Below, one piece after another: positions 52,649 through 64,000 of a DNA stretch of 64,000 bases. Origin of the DNA: Apis mellifera (Eukaryota > Arthropoda > Insecta > Hymenoptera > Apidae); NCBI RefSeq assembly GCF_003254395.2, contig NC_037639.1, positions 4,010,501-4,074,500 of the forward strand. Direction: 5' to 3'. Below the pieces are notes generated by a model that had not been told where the DNA came from, did not search any database, and was given only the letters and a program-made list of their open reading frames with translations. Each line of letters opens with the position of its first letter. Within the stretch, counting starts at the first letter, position 1. The position numbers and the translations under genes were made by a program.

Positions 52649-54116
52649 GGTGGGAAGAGGGAGTGGCGAAAATATATAGTAGCATCGTCGTGTCATCGAA
52701 TTTCGTGAAAAGTGATTACTATTGAAGATTGAAGAACGAAATTTTTATATTCCTTGAAAGAATAATAATTTTATAACGGGTTCTGTTTTATGAATTAATT
52801 TAAAGGAAAAGAAAAAAATGATAGATTTGCATATTGGAAATTTTAATTTTAAGATTGTTATACGTAAAATTTTAGATTAATTAGATACAAGATATTTTAG
52901 GAAAATTCATCACAGCTATTTATATAACTTTTTTTTCCAATTAATTTCAACATTTCAAAAATATCATATTTCCATTTCCTTTTATCGATATGAAATCACA
53001 ATTGCGATTGGTATTTTCATTTATAGAATAAAAACTATTAATTACCAGTATTATCAATATTATTTTCAGCAAAATTTATTTTTATTACCTATATTTCATT
53101 CAACAGATTTTAATTGATCGAAAAAAAAAAATGCATTGATTCATTCATATCATGCATAAGTTTTTCGAAAAGAGGATAGGATTACACGAATAGAACGATT
53201 TTGCTCGTGTTTTAAAATAAAATAGAAAATAACTCCCTCTCAAATGTGCCTATACAAATTTGAAAAAAGATTTAAATGCGAATCATCGCGAATTATGGGT
53301 TAATAAACAAATACACGATCGATGTATTACAATATTTAATGCTGTATATATTATATTGTGTTTAATAAACGCTTAATTCAAAGATAACCGAATGCAATTA
53401 GTTCTCATATATATATATATATTCTGCTCGAACTGGCTATAAATATGAATTTAAATTATTGACGCGTGAGAATAATTCGGAATAAAGACGATTCCATACT
53501 GATCCATCTGAAATTGCTCCATTCGAAAAAATTTATGGAGTGTAAAACTGTAGTGTAAAAAAAAAAAAAAAGGGAATTAATTAATTCATTGTGTTGCAAA
53601 CTCTTCTACGAAATAATCCTATAACTGAGAAAAATAAGAAAAAATTCCAATTGCTAAAATAGCGATCCTATAAAACTTATACAATTTTATTATATAAAAA
53701 TCTTTGCTCTAAAACAAATCAATTTCCCCGAAAACCGAACAACAATCTAGGAATACCATTTATTCATAATCAATATATTCGCGATAAATTTTTAAAACTC
53801 TTCTGCACAGAAAAAAAAAGAAAAGAGAGAGAAAAATGGAAAAAACGAGTATCAAGCAACGAGAATTGTAACAAATTACCCGCGTCACAGCCACTGTTTT
53901 CTCTAATTTGGCCGAAATCAGTAAACGGGCAGTGCAAATTATAGGGGCACCGCACCCCTCCTCTCGCGCGCGCGCAACCGAACAATAATCCGTCGTTGTC
54001 TTTGTGTAAACAATGTCGCAATTATTCGAGCTGCAGCCTGAAAATTTGAATGGCCACGGTATTCAACGGCCTCGGCCTCATAAATCTCCCGATAAAACGA
54101 TAATTATTTCAAAAGA

Positions 54117-54140
54117 GTGAGAGAGAGAGAGAGAGAGAGA
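54117..54140. repeat. (GA)n microsatellite
   Basis: Twelve GA units at the left edge of a GC-richer block (to about 54440). Confidence 0.9.
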
Positions 54141-57100
54141 AAGGGGCGAGGCGGCGTGGCAGAGACAGGGACCATCTTCCCTGGCAATTCCTGCCAAGTG
54201 CGAAAACTCGGTTACAAATTGCACAACGAGCCAACCCCTAACCAGCTTTTGTTTCGCGACGATCAAAGCGAAAACAGCGAGGCCTGCCGTGATAACATAT
54301 CATTAATAACGGGTGGAGGAGACTTCTCTTTGGAAATTCAACCACACCGACCTTTAAATTCCAGTAAACTGACAGTTGCACGCGCTCGTTATGATCTATG
54401 CCATGACGTATGGTTAAAAGGGGGCGATACGTTTCGAAAATGATTTCGTTGGTTTCGTGGTAAGTGTGGATTGGCTCAATAAGTTTCAATAATGGATTTG
54501 GATTTTTTGAATCAATTTTTGTAATCATTCGTGTGATCCTCTGTGTATTTGGATATTCTTTGCAATATTTTTTAATATTCCTTGTATATGAATTTTGCAG
54601 AAGTTAATTCATTGAAGGTACAACAAAGCAATTATTTGAAAGGATTTTATATCTTTCTTGTTGTTAAATTTTTTGATATGGTAAAATGCACATTTCTTCA
54701 TACATTTTTTACTTTACAATGATTTGATCAATTGTGAATGAATTTAATAGAAAGTTTATGATACTTTAAAAAATTCTTGAATCAACTTATTATTTTCTCA
54801 TGGAAGGATTAACGAATTTTAATCTTGAAAATATTCCAATTTATATAATATGTTAAAATATACGATTCTTCAATGCTTCTACCAGTTTGAAGTTTCCATT
54901 TTTATTCGTTATTTTGCATGTTTGCGCAACTCTTAATTAATTTCCATATTTCGTATTTAATTGGAGTAACTGGGCATTAATTTTGAAAATGAAAATTTCA
55001 TAGAAAATCAGTAAAGTGTAAATTGAACAAAATTATACTTCAATAAATTAAGTTCCAATTATAACTCAAAATTTTTTAAATCAATATTTATGTAAAAAAT
55101 TTAACTCAATTGTTTAATTTGTGGTTAATTATTCGCTGTGAATGAAAACACAAATCTTTATAATTGAATGTTTGATTGATTTGATAATTATATTTTCACG
55201 GAAAAAATTACATATGTATGAATTTAATTATTGTAAATTACAAAATTTTGCTGCACGTTTAATAAATTATCATGTAAAATTATATTCAATTTATATTTCT
55301 TGATAAATTAATTTTCATTTTCATGTTTCGACAGGGAGTAATTTAATAAATAAAATTGCATTTATTCGATAAAATTAATTCATTTTATTTACTTTATAAA
55401 TCATAATAATTAAATTTTTAATTCAAACATCTCATTTAATATTCATTTTATCATCTTATCCTCAATCATATTTAATCGATAATATGATGTTAAAAATCTT
55501 TCACAAAATTTAATAACTGTATATATATATATTGAATTATTCAACTCAACTCCATTTTACGTAAAATGAAAATTGCCAATACCTTTAATCAATTTCCTAA
55601 GCTAAATAATTTCAATCTATTTATTAATTCCTCATCTTAGAAGATGATAAATTATTTAAAAAAATTCCATATTATAATAAATTCCACAGCTAACGATATA
55701 TATATAGCTGTTTATTTTTTTACTTTATACGTAATATTATGCAGCAAAGTAACATGCTAATGTGCAGAAATAAACGTGAAATATAAAATAGCTTCACCTT
55801 ACCCACCATGTAAATATTTTATACTTGATATTGTGCACATCCTCCATGACACATGTATTATAAGTTACGTAGTGCATGAATACGTGGATCTTCGCAACAG
55901 TTAGTAGTTCAGTAACTACTGTCACGTTAATATCTTCAAAAGTTGAAGAAAAGTTTCAAGCAGAATTTGCAAGAAATTGGATTAATCATTCATCTATATA
56001 AATGTTCTTGTTCTATCATTATTACAAAATTTCCCATCTAAAAAATTATTCAATTATTCTTAAAATACATACTATACAATTTATCAATGTTAACTATTTA
56101 CTTCATTTATATCAACTTATATAAATCAATTGTAATAAGAGATTTTCTTTTGAACAAGCTTCGTATCTTGTCGAACAATTTTTTTTTCAATTGTTTCCAA
56201 ATAAACGATACTATAATTTACGTATCGTTCCAATATCTAAGCATCCTTCATCTGTATAAAAATCATATATATGAATTCTTTCTTCGAATAAAATATACTC
56301 GAGATGCAAAATTGGTGGAGAAAGAATGGTATCACATCCGTCATTAGCCACGGATTTCGCAGGAGAAGCGTGTAGTATTCCAGCCTCTCTCAGTTATTAC
56401 ACGCTATTCTCCATCAAAGTGAAGATGCTACAGGGCAGACGTGTTTACGTCTGTCGAGAGATGATATTTCGTTTGGGTAGCTCTGGTATTCGACCCCCGT
56501 GTGTGCACGGGAACCATATAGATCGAAAAGCCTTGAGATGCTGTCGAATCTTCGTGCCATCCGATTCCGTGTCACCGACTGATTTGATTAAATTGCCCGA
56601 CGAGTATAAAGTGACGTTGTTATTATATTGCTCGTGTTGATTGACCTCTTATCGATGCCTTCCTTGTCGAATCGAAGGTTTGAGATAAAGTGTCTTTATA
56701 AGAGGATTTTGTTCTTCTTCTTAGAAAGAAATATATTTAATAATGAATTTTCTGAATTATTCTTTTCTTTTTAATAAAATATCATTTCACACAAAATGTA
56801 TAATGTGATATTTTTATTTATAATTATTTTGTTGAAAACTCAAAAACTGTGCAATTTCATATTGTTTATACGATGCTATAATCCTCAATAGAATAAATTA
56901 TAATCCTGAATTAATGAGGATTAATATTTCTCTTCTATATTTTTACTCTAATTTCATTCATTAATATACGTGAAAAGAAATATTTACACGTTAACAAAAA
57001 GAGAATTTATTTTATTTAAATAATGGACGAATTGTAATTCTATTTTTACTCTATTTTTCTTTGATTTTATTCAAAAAATTATATTAAAAATTGATCGAAA

Positions 57101-58597
57101 TAATTTTAATTTAAAATTAAAATACTTATAATGCTTGATTAAGTTTTCGAGAAAATTATAAATTTCCCTTCTTTCATATATTCGTTTATTTTGGATTTTG
57201 TGGATAATTTTAAATTCAATTAATTCCTTGATACGTGAAACGAATATTTTATGATATGCGGGTAATGCGGTAAAATAATGTTATAGCTTTTGCGGTAACA
57301 TATGTCACACATGGCTGATTATGATAGTTTAGAGTTATACCTATTAAATGTTGTTATTATAACATATTATTGAAATAATTAATGGATACATAATGGATCG
57401 TATATTTATAATGAGCAATTCGATAGAATTTATCGAATTATTAAACTTCGTTAACAACACATTATAATATAATCTCCCCAACGGGTAATTACAAATCCAC
57501 GATGCTCAATCTTCTTTGAATTTCGAAATTAATATTTATCATCAATTAAAAATTTCAATACAAATCAAAATCTAACGTGATACAATACAAAATATATAAT
57601 TTATCAAATTCACAAACATTATATTAGATGACATGAATTAATTCTATCCCATAAAAATCCCATTGAAATTAAAATTGCATTTATTTATGGATTACGACAA
57701 TGTTATATCAATTAATAAAATAATTTCAAAAATTAAAATTTAAACTAGACAAAAAATCTATATATAAATAATAAATTATAAAATTAATTCTAATTAGAAG
57801 ACTGATTGAAAATTATTTTAATAATGATTTTAAAAATCATCGATGAAAGAAGGAATCATGGTTATGGTAAAACTGAATGAAAAATAGAACCGACAATTCG
57901 AACAACTGGTCCTCCGAAATAGCTTCGAAAAGCCCATATCCAAATGGTTTCGTCGAATTTTATGAAAGCGATCAATCAGTCCCACTTCGAAAGCTCCAAA
58001 CAGTTCGAATTTCAATCTTCTTCACGCTTTATTATCGCGATTTAATCGTGATTTCTATTCATAACGTTCATATAAATGTCCATCCCATCGGCCATCATCC
58101 TTCTCTCGAAAATATTCCCCGCTATTTGTATCCTCATTCGTACGATTAATCAAACGAAGCCGGGCTTCTAATAACGATCAACTTCGAAATTCGTGTCACG
58201 CGTTTGATTCCATTCTCAAAATTGGCGAAAACTTGGATAATCAAAGTCGGTTTGTATTATCGAAGCATGCAGAGTTTTGGTGAATTTTTCGAGCAAAACA
58301 TTTTTAACATTTCATTTCGTCGAGGTAATTAAATCCGATAAATTTTCAAAGTGTAGTTTAAAATCGTATCATCTGTTTTTGAGAAAATCGTCCAAATTCG
58401 TTTTCAAATTCAATTTTCTCAAAAATTAATTATCAAGCGAACAAAATTTATTCCACACGTGGAATTCTTATAATCGAAAACCATCTAATTTCACTATTTG
58501 TAAACTTTACAACTTATCTATTTATTCTTTCCCTTCGATTTATAATTTTATACATGCAAAATCACCATCAATAATCCACTTGTAACATTATTTCACC

Positions 58598-58843
58598 ATG
58601 ATATACCATGTACGAACATCCTCCATTATAATCCTCGGGAATATTTTGCCAGAAACGAAGCTAAACCAAATTCGCTCCATGCTTGAATCTTTACAGGGAC
58701 GGGACAAAACGAGATACACTTGGGTACAATTTCAAAAGGCGGAGGACCGTCGGAAATATCGTTCCTTTGTTAAACCCGAGGGGATTTGTAATAAGCACGA
58801 TGAAGTAGAATCAAGTATTATGCCGTCTAATGCGTCTAATTAA
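58598..58843 (+). other. Weak 81-codon open frame, unrecognised
   Basis: ATG at 58598 to TAA at 58843. The second half has balanced, charged composition and contains RYTWVQFQKAEDRRKYRSF. A splice-acceptor-like CTTGAATCTTTACAG precedes that half. No domain is recognised, no promoter or polyadenylation signal stands out, and a chance frame in a GC-richer island is the default reading. Confidence 0.12.
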
Positions 58844-60274
58844 ATTCCTGGCAAGAGGCGGGCTTTAATTGCGAAATATAATTCAAAATAGCAGTTGATA
58901 TACCACGATTCGTCGTTTTACGCGCCCCAAGTTAATTATACCACCTTATATATATATTGGCGAGGAATGCCTGGTGGTGCCGATTCTATGCTCCCCAACG
59001 AGCCGATTTTCCTCTCGTTTTCTTTTTCCATGGTTTTCTATTAACTGGGAAGAGTCGATAAAGTAAAGAGGTTATTAAGATTTAACGACCACTTCACTTA
59101 CGGATTCTGTAACGGGGAAATATGTAATGGGAGGGGGGTGCGGATACGGTTAATTTGTAATATTGAAATTTGCATGTTAATTAGCGTAATGGCAGAGTTG
59201 GATCAATGAGTTGATGATCTCTGTCATTTTCAAATTATAATTTTAAATAGAATTTATGATGGAAGGATATCTCATAATTCCTTGTGCTTCTAATATTCCT
59301 TCTAATATTCTCTATTTTAATAAAATAATTTATAGTTCAAATTTCATATCGTATTCTACTGATATCTAAAATTTCATTCTTCGATCGATATTTTCGAATA
59401 TTTTTTTACGAAGAAACAACACGAAAAGATAAGACTTGTATCGAATTATCAAATATCCACGAATAAACCAACGTCTCGACGAGTTATTTTTTTTTTCCAT
59501 ACTATAAGCTTCTCACAATTTTTCAGGTTGAAAATTAATCAATCCAGAAAGTAATTTTTGGATTCAAAAATTTAAATTACGCCGCGTATTAAAAAGTTAC
59601 ACGGGGATATCATAAATTATTCACCGGGGGAAGGATAATAATCGTCCGAATAGAACCTTCCCTTTTCGGCCATAATTCGCAGAAAATACGTCGCGTCGCG
59701 CCATTGTTTCCGCGATGATCAAAGCGGCGACGTTCCTCGCTAACCGCACCACCTCTGCTAACTTATTGTTAATAACTGGCTGCTGGATCGAGGATGCGCC
59801 GTATCAAATTAACGCACAAAGGGAAAGAACAATATCGCGAGTCAGAATTGTAATGCGAAGCCTAGAAACTTGTCTTTGGTTGGTGGGACTCGTGTGTCGC
59901 AGAAGGTTATTGTTACGCACCGGCGCATGCGAAATTTGTCAAGTGTCGTTTTAAAAATTTTAATATCCGGACTGGAACGTGATATGTACGTCTTCTATAT
60001 TTCGTGATTTTCCACTTATTTATTATTAATTTTTAACCGTCACGAATTAAATAGACTTTTTATATTATATTCAAATATCGAAGAGAAAATATGTCACATT
60101 AAGAGAAACATATGTTAAATTATATCCCTGTATACTTTACATCAAAACGATAGATCGTTCATGTACAAAGTCACGAATGAAACTTGAATTTTTCATGTAA
60201 AAATCGTAAAAAGAAACTAAGATTTTTGTTATCAAAACCCATTCAAGAAATAGAGGAAATCATGCCATTGAATT

Positions 60275-60318
60275 CGCTTTTTGAATTATCCCGATATCTT
60301 AATCGGTTGCCGAGATAT
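60275..60318 (-). repeat. Inverted, diverged partial copy of the 203-bp repeat
   Basis: Read on the minus strand it gives ATATCTCGGCAACCG, then seven bases, TATCGGGATAA, three bases, AAAAAGCG. The order and spacing are exactly those in the first direct copy at 60555-60598. The ACCGGAAGTC core is replaced by ACCGATTAAG. Together with 60533-60913 this makes an inverted arrangement flanking about 60320-60530. Confidence 0.65.
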
Positions 60319-60532
60319 AAGGATTCCAAGTATCCATAGCGCTTAATACATCACAGAGATTATGAATGGGACCGCGACACACTGACCTACTTATTTTTCT
60401 TGGAAATGCGTACTACGCTTTTCTAGGAATCGCGTCTGCCGCTTGTCTGCAGTTTGGAATAGGTCAGCGAGCGGAGGTGGGAGCGAGAGGTCCGAGTAAG
60501 CGACAAGGACGGAGATAATAAACGATTAAAAA

Positions 60533-60913
60533 TTACCTTTTGCTTTACACGACGATATCTCGGCAACCGGAAGTCGTATCGGGATAAATGAAAAAGCGTT
60601 TTAAAGGGGAAGGTTCCCCGCTTCCAACGATCGCTCATTCGTCGACCGGAAGTCATTATCTTCGGAGTTATAGCGATTTAAAATTTTGTCAATTTTAATA
60701 AGATTTTAATCGGTTTTAAGGTACATGATCGGAAAGTATTCTTTTCTTTATACGACGATATCTCGAGAACCGGAAGTCGTATCGGGATAAATGAAAAAGC
60801 GTTTTAAAGGGTAAGATTCCGCGCTTCCAATGATCGCTCGTTCGTTGACCGGAAGTCATTATTTTCAGAGTTATAGCGGTTTAAACTTTTCCTAATTTTA
60901 ATAGGATTTTAAG
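60533..60913. repeat. Two-copy tandem repeat, period about 203 bp
   Basis: Copy one (about 60533-60735) and copy two (about 60736-60913) share CGACGATATCTCG, then CCGGAAGTCGTATCGGGATA, AATGAAAAAGCGTTTTAAAG, CGCTTCCAA, GATCGCTC, GACCGGAAGTCATTAT and GAGTTATAGCG in the same order and spacing, with scattered substitutions. The 203-base period is measured from CGACGATATCTCG at 60550 and 60753. Each unit also has an internal sub-repeat: ACCGGAAGTC occurs twice, 79 bases apart. GC content is higher than in the surrounding intron. It may be a fragment of a dispersed repeat family. Confidence 0.8.
60566..60857 (+). promoter_or_regulatory. Homotypic cluster of four ETS-consensus sites (ACCGGAAGTC)
   Basis: ACCGGAAGTC occurs at 60566, 60645, 60769 and 60848, all on the plus strand, with spacings 79, 124 and 79. 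ACCGGAAGT is the textbook high-affinity ETS-family core. The sites are identical within repeat units that otherwise vary, so they may be functional or may simply reflect shared ancestry of the repeat. Confidence 0.4.
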
Positions 60914-61569
60914 ATAAATTTCAATGAATATATATATATTTATTTTTGAAAAATTATTGTTTATAAAAATTGATAATAATTTATTTAATTAAATTTGTTA
61001 AATTATGTTGATTCATTTATTTTTTTTAAATTAATTGTTTTTCTAAAAAAAATCGAAAATGGTCGAGAATTATTAAAATATTAATTTATGCAAATTTGAT
61101 AAAAGAACGTTATATGAAATTAAAATTATACGCGAAAGAAAAAATTTTGTTAAAATTTATTAATAATATTAATAATTTGTTAAAAGTATATTATAGCATA
61201 TCTACTCCCCATAAAATGAAATTTGCACAACAGCAGCGTAATTTTGCTTTTACATTATTCATTATTCCGTTGAGATTGAGGTTTAATTTTCCATAAAATA
61301 CAATCATTCTATAAAAAAAACCGTATATATGAAATAACGCAAATACGGCAACAATCGACACAAGGTTTCTATTTAGAAAGCACAAAAAAATGAAATATTG
61401 TTAAAAAGTTTATATATTAAACAACGTTTATCAAGTTCAATCAAAAGGAATAGTTGTTTCGTATTCTATGCGAAAATATCGATGCAATAAAACGTATAAT
61501 AAAATTCCTTTGAAAAATATATATAAAATGCTACGTGGTAAAATATCAAGGATAGTTGAATATAGTAGC

Positions 61570-61592
61570 AAAAAAAAAAAAAAAAAAAAAAA
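61570..61592. repeat. Poly-A tract (23)
   Basis: Uninterrupted A run in AT-rich sequence; no upstream element body is recognised. Confidence 0.9.
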
Positions 61593-62000
61593 TCGTAAAA
61601 ACATGTTTGATTTGATTTTTTCCCATTTGTTATTAGTTTTTAAAATCAAATATTTGAACTCTTTTTTTTTTTTGATAGATACATGTTTATACATAATAAT
61701 GTACAATAATCAAAAGATATCAATAGAACGCATTACTTTAAAAAGATACTACTAAAAATCAAATAACAAAAATAGAATAGATAAGTAAATTATACCGAAA
61801 GTATATAACTATATAACTAATTGAAAAAGATTTTAACATCATATACTTAAAAGCTATAATAAGCTTTAGAATAAGTAACGAAAAGATAAAATCACAAAAT
61901 CACTCGAAAAGAAACGAGGAGTTCCACAATTAACAGAGCGTATCTAAAAGCGTATTTAAATCGTATTCTATCATGTTTTTAACATAAATTTCTTTTTTAT

Positions 62001-62014
62001 TCTCTCTCTCTCTC
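62001..62014. repeat. Short (CT)n microsatellite
   Basis: About seven CT units. Confidence 0.7.
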
Positions 62015-62643
62015 AACACCGAATCCATTATTCGATTCTAATTCACCAATCAAATTAAAACACATTTCTAAATTTAAAAATCTTCAACTTTATCACTTTA
62101 GATTTGCAATTCTAAATATACATTGATATCCATTTAATTAATCTAGAGAGATAATTTTAAATTTAAGTTAGTTTGATCGAATCTAATTCCGGCAGTCCAT
62201 GCACCACCGACATGACGTAAAGATGGCCATCGAGGATACTTGGCCGAAAGAGAAGAAGAGAAAGAGAAAAGTCACACGGAGAATGGAGGTGAAGTGGAAG
62301 AACACCTTCGTAATTCTTGATAAGTCCGTTTTAATACGTTCCAAGATTGTTTAATTGCCGCCACGTTTGTTACGCGCTCGCAATTCCCTCTTCTTCCTTG
62401 TTAACCCGGGAACCATTTCGAAAATTTCTCATGAACGAAGTGTAACAACCCCTTGGCCGGGTTACGAAATTCGTTAAGGCGAAACTCCACATTCTTTCTA
62501 CTTAAGCACGATTTATTAGACGGACGCAATTTTCTTCTTTACTCCCGCTTAAATACACGTTCTTTACACTCGAGAATCCTCCTTCATTTTAATGATTTTT
62601 CTTTAATCATGATTTACCTCCCATTCCATCCACGATCGATCAA

Positions 62644-62662
62644 AGAGAGAGAGAGAGAGAGA
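62644..62662. repeat. (GA)n microsatellite
   Basis: About nine GA units at the end of a GC-richer block. Confidence 0.8.
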
Positions 62663-63116
62663 ATGATTTACATTTGTTTTATAATTTATCAAAATAAATT
62701 CTAAATAATTCAAATGAAACTTAACTCGAGGCTGATATAAGAAAATATTTCAAACAAAAATTTGATACGAAAATACGAAGATGAAGTTTGTTTTTCAAAT
62801 GATTCTAATCTATAATAATTCCATATATTATTATATCAAATGATATAGAGATAAATATGTATCTCAAATCAGCCAATATATTCATTATACCACCATGTCA
62901 TTCATTATATTATTAAACACAGCTAAATCTAAACTGTAGAACATAGAGAAAATAATAACTTTTTCATCTTTCTTGTTCTTCCAATTTGTCTCGATAATTA
63001 ATCCGTTGTTATTGCTTGCAAACTTATTTTACTCAAAATTCCACAACACTCACCATTATTAAACCACTCAACTTTCGTCCGAAACTTTTTTAAATATTAA
63101 TGATTCAATTTAAATG

Positions 63117-63130
63117 CGCCACCCTGTGGC
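63117..63130 (-). promoter_or_regulatory. CTCF-like motif, opposite orientation
   Basis: On the minus strand CCACAGGGTGGCGC matches the CTCF consensus CCASYAGRKGGCRS at 12 of 14 positions. On the plus strand it includes the near-palindrome GCCAC-CCT-GTGGC. It faces the motif at 30102-30115. Motif evidence only. Confidence 0.3.
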
Positions 63131-63301
63131 AATATACTTGCATTAGATATACATTGTACACATAGGTCGGTAGTTTCAACGTTCTATTCCATAATACAAA
63201 GACAGATCTCACCGAGATGAAACGGGCAATTGTTCAAATATATAATCTCGGTTGGAATTCAGTTAACTAAAATTTCCCTCGCATAAACGGAGTTCCATTG
63301 T

Positions 63302-63322
63302 ACACACACACACACACACACA
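63302..63322. repeat. (CA)n microsatellite
   Basis: About ten CA units, uninterrupted. Confidence 0.9.
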
Positions 63323-64000
63323 TTGTAGATTTACTTAAACACGTGCGAATATAACCATGACCATCGCGCGACCATCTTATCGGCACCGAAAGATCTATGA
63401 ATCATCGTGACTGGCGCTTTCTTCGTTCAATCCAATGGAACTTTGTCCTAAAAAACCAACATCCTCCGACTTTTTATTCTTCCCCTCCTTGCCTCACCTT
63501 CCGTCCAAACTTTCCACCCCGTTTCTTCTCTCCCCTCCTCTCGTGGAAAATTTTCGAACTGTCGCGATGCCGATTCATCTTCTCAAAATTTAATAGACCG
63601 ATAAATCTCTGGGAATCGTCGCCAAGTTAAACATTTAAATCAATATCAAGCGTTGTTTTACGGGCCAGGATCGGCCACTGGGGAGGCTCGTTTAAACAGA
63701 TTAGAGAATTGGCCGTTTTTGAAATCGTCCACGGATTTATTAGATGCCCTGATAAATGGACAATTGTCAAACATTCCGCCAAAAGAAGATAATACGATTA
63801 TTAATCTTGGACGATAATTTATCAGGTGACGATAAATAATGCATGAATTTGTTGCAAGTGTATCACGTGCGTTGCAATTTTCGCAATTTTTTTAAATTCG
63901 ACAAGTTAAATAAGTTATGATTTTATCAGAGAATTTATTATTATTGGTAGCTTGTTATTTGTAAAATTTCGTGAGCCTAATGAATAAAATAATAAATAAT

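Larger units (their letters stand above)
52649..60274. other. Non-coding sequence (presumed intron)
   Basis: Mostly AT-rich, with GC-richer islands at about 53880-54440, 56330-56660, 57880-58300, 58600-59170 and 59640-59960. The island at 56330-56640 is open on both strands and carries two short stem-loops (CAGACGT-GTTT-ACGTCTG and CCCGTG-TGTG-CACGGG). A 12-bp direct duplication TTCTAATATTC is near 59288-59312. Confidence 0.5.
60914..64000. other. Non-coding sequence (presumed intron)
   Basis: AT-rich to about 62160, then GC-richer patches at about 62190-62640 and 63340-63780. It holds the poly-A, GA and CA repeats and the second CTCF-like motif. No coding exon is recognised up to the window edge. 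Confidence 0.5.

Noticed and set aside
52195..52685. Phe/Ser-rich minus-strand and Lys-rich plus-strand frames
   Set aside because: They read through the polypurine tract and the A20 run, so length and composition are artefacts.
53881..54020. Minus-strand frame with CPYNLHCPF, superficially like the semaphorin CPYDP block
   Set aside because: It lacks the HNST sequon and the rest of the sema pattern, has no pyrimidine tract before it, and only a weak donor.
1..64000. tRNA genes, rRNA, CRISPR arrays, telomeric repeats, known insect microRNAs
   Set aside because: I looked for B-box GGTTCGANTCC patterns, TTAGG arrays, regularly spaced short repeats and the mature sequences of common insect microRNAs by eye and found none; a covariance-model search would be needed to exclude divergent ones.

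Overview
The window looks like a piece of an insect genome, most likely a hymenopteran and plausibly a bee (Apis-like). It is strongly AT-rich, with moderately GC-richer, CpG-containing islands scattered through it, many short (GA)n, (CT)n, (CA)n, poly-A and poly-T tracts, and very few coding signals. The genus is an inference from composition and from one animal gene fragment, not a proven identification.

I find only one well-supported protein-coding segment in 64 kb. It is an 88-nt internal exon on the minus strand (33224-33311) that encodes the sema-domain segment around GLGLCPYDPRHNSTAVFV of a class 1 (Sema-1a-like, transmembrane) semaphorin, an axon-guidance ligand or receptor. It has a clean acceptor and donor and splice phases of 0 in and 1 out. 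I recognise neither neighbouring semaphorin exon, so the rest of the window is best read as two very large introns of this gene: 1-33223 downstream and 33312-64000 upstream. Genes nested within those introns are not excluded.

Other structure, left to right: a 34-nt micro-exon candidate at 2423-2456 (speculative); a 197-bp Tc1/mariner-type MITE at 2920-3116 with matching termini and TA flanks; a GC-rich island at about 4920-5330; a 19-bp odd palindrome at 5892-5910; a stem-loop-rich GC island around 22500-22570; a CTCF-like motif at 30102-30115; a 17-bp-stem hairpin at 30524-30567; the semaphorin exon; a minisatellite of four degenerate copies, 150-185 bp each, at 43411-44056; a 240-nt pyrimidine tract at 47606-47842; a two-copy 203-bp repeat at about 60533-60913 carrying four ACCGGAAGT (ETS-consensus) sites, with an inverted diverged partial copy at 60275-60318; and a second CTCF-like motif, in opposite orientation, at 63117-63130.

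No tRNA, rRNA, CRISPR array, operon or bacterial feature was seen. Most longer open frames are low-complexity or antiparallel chance frames. I found no convincing new multi-gene system; the best leads are the repeat with its ETS-site cluster, the MITE and the extreme isolation of the semaphorin exon.
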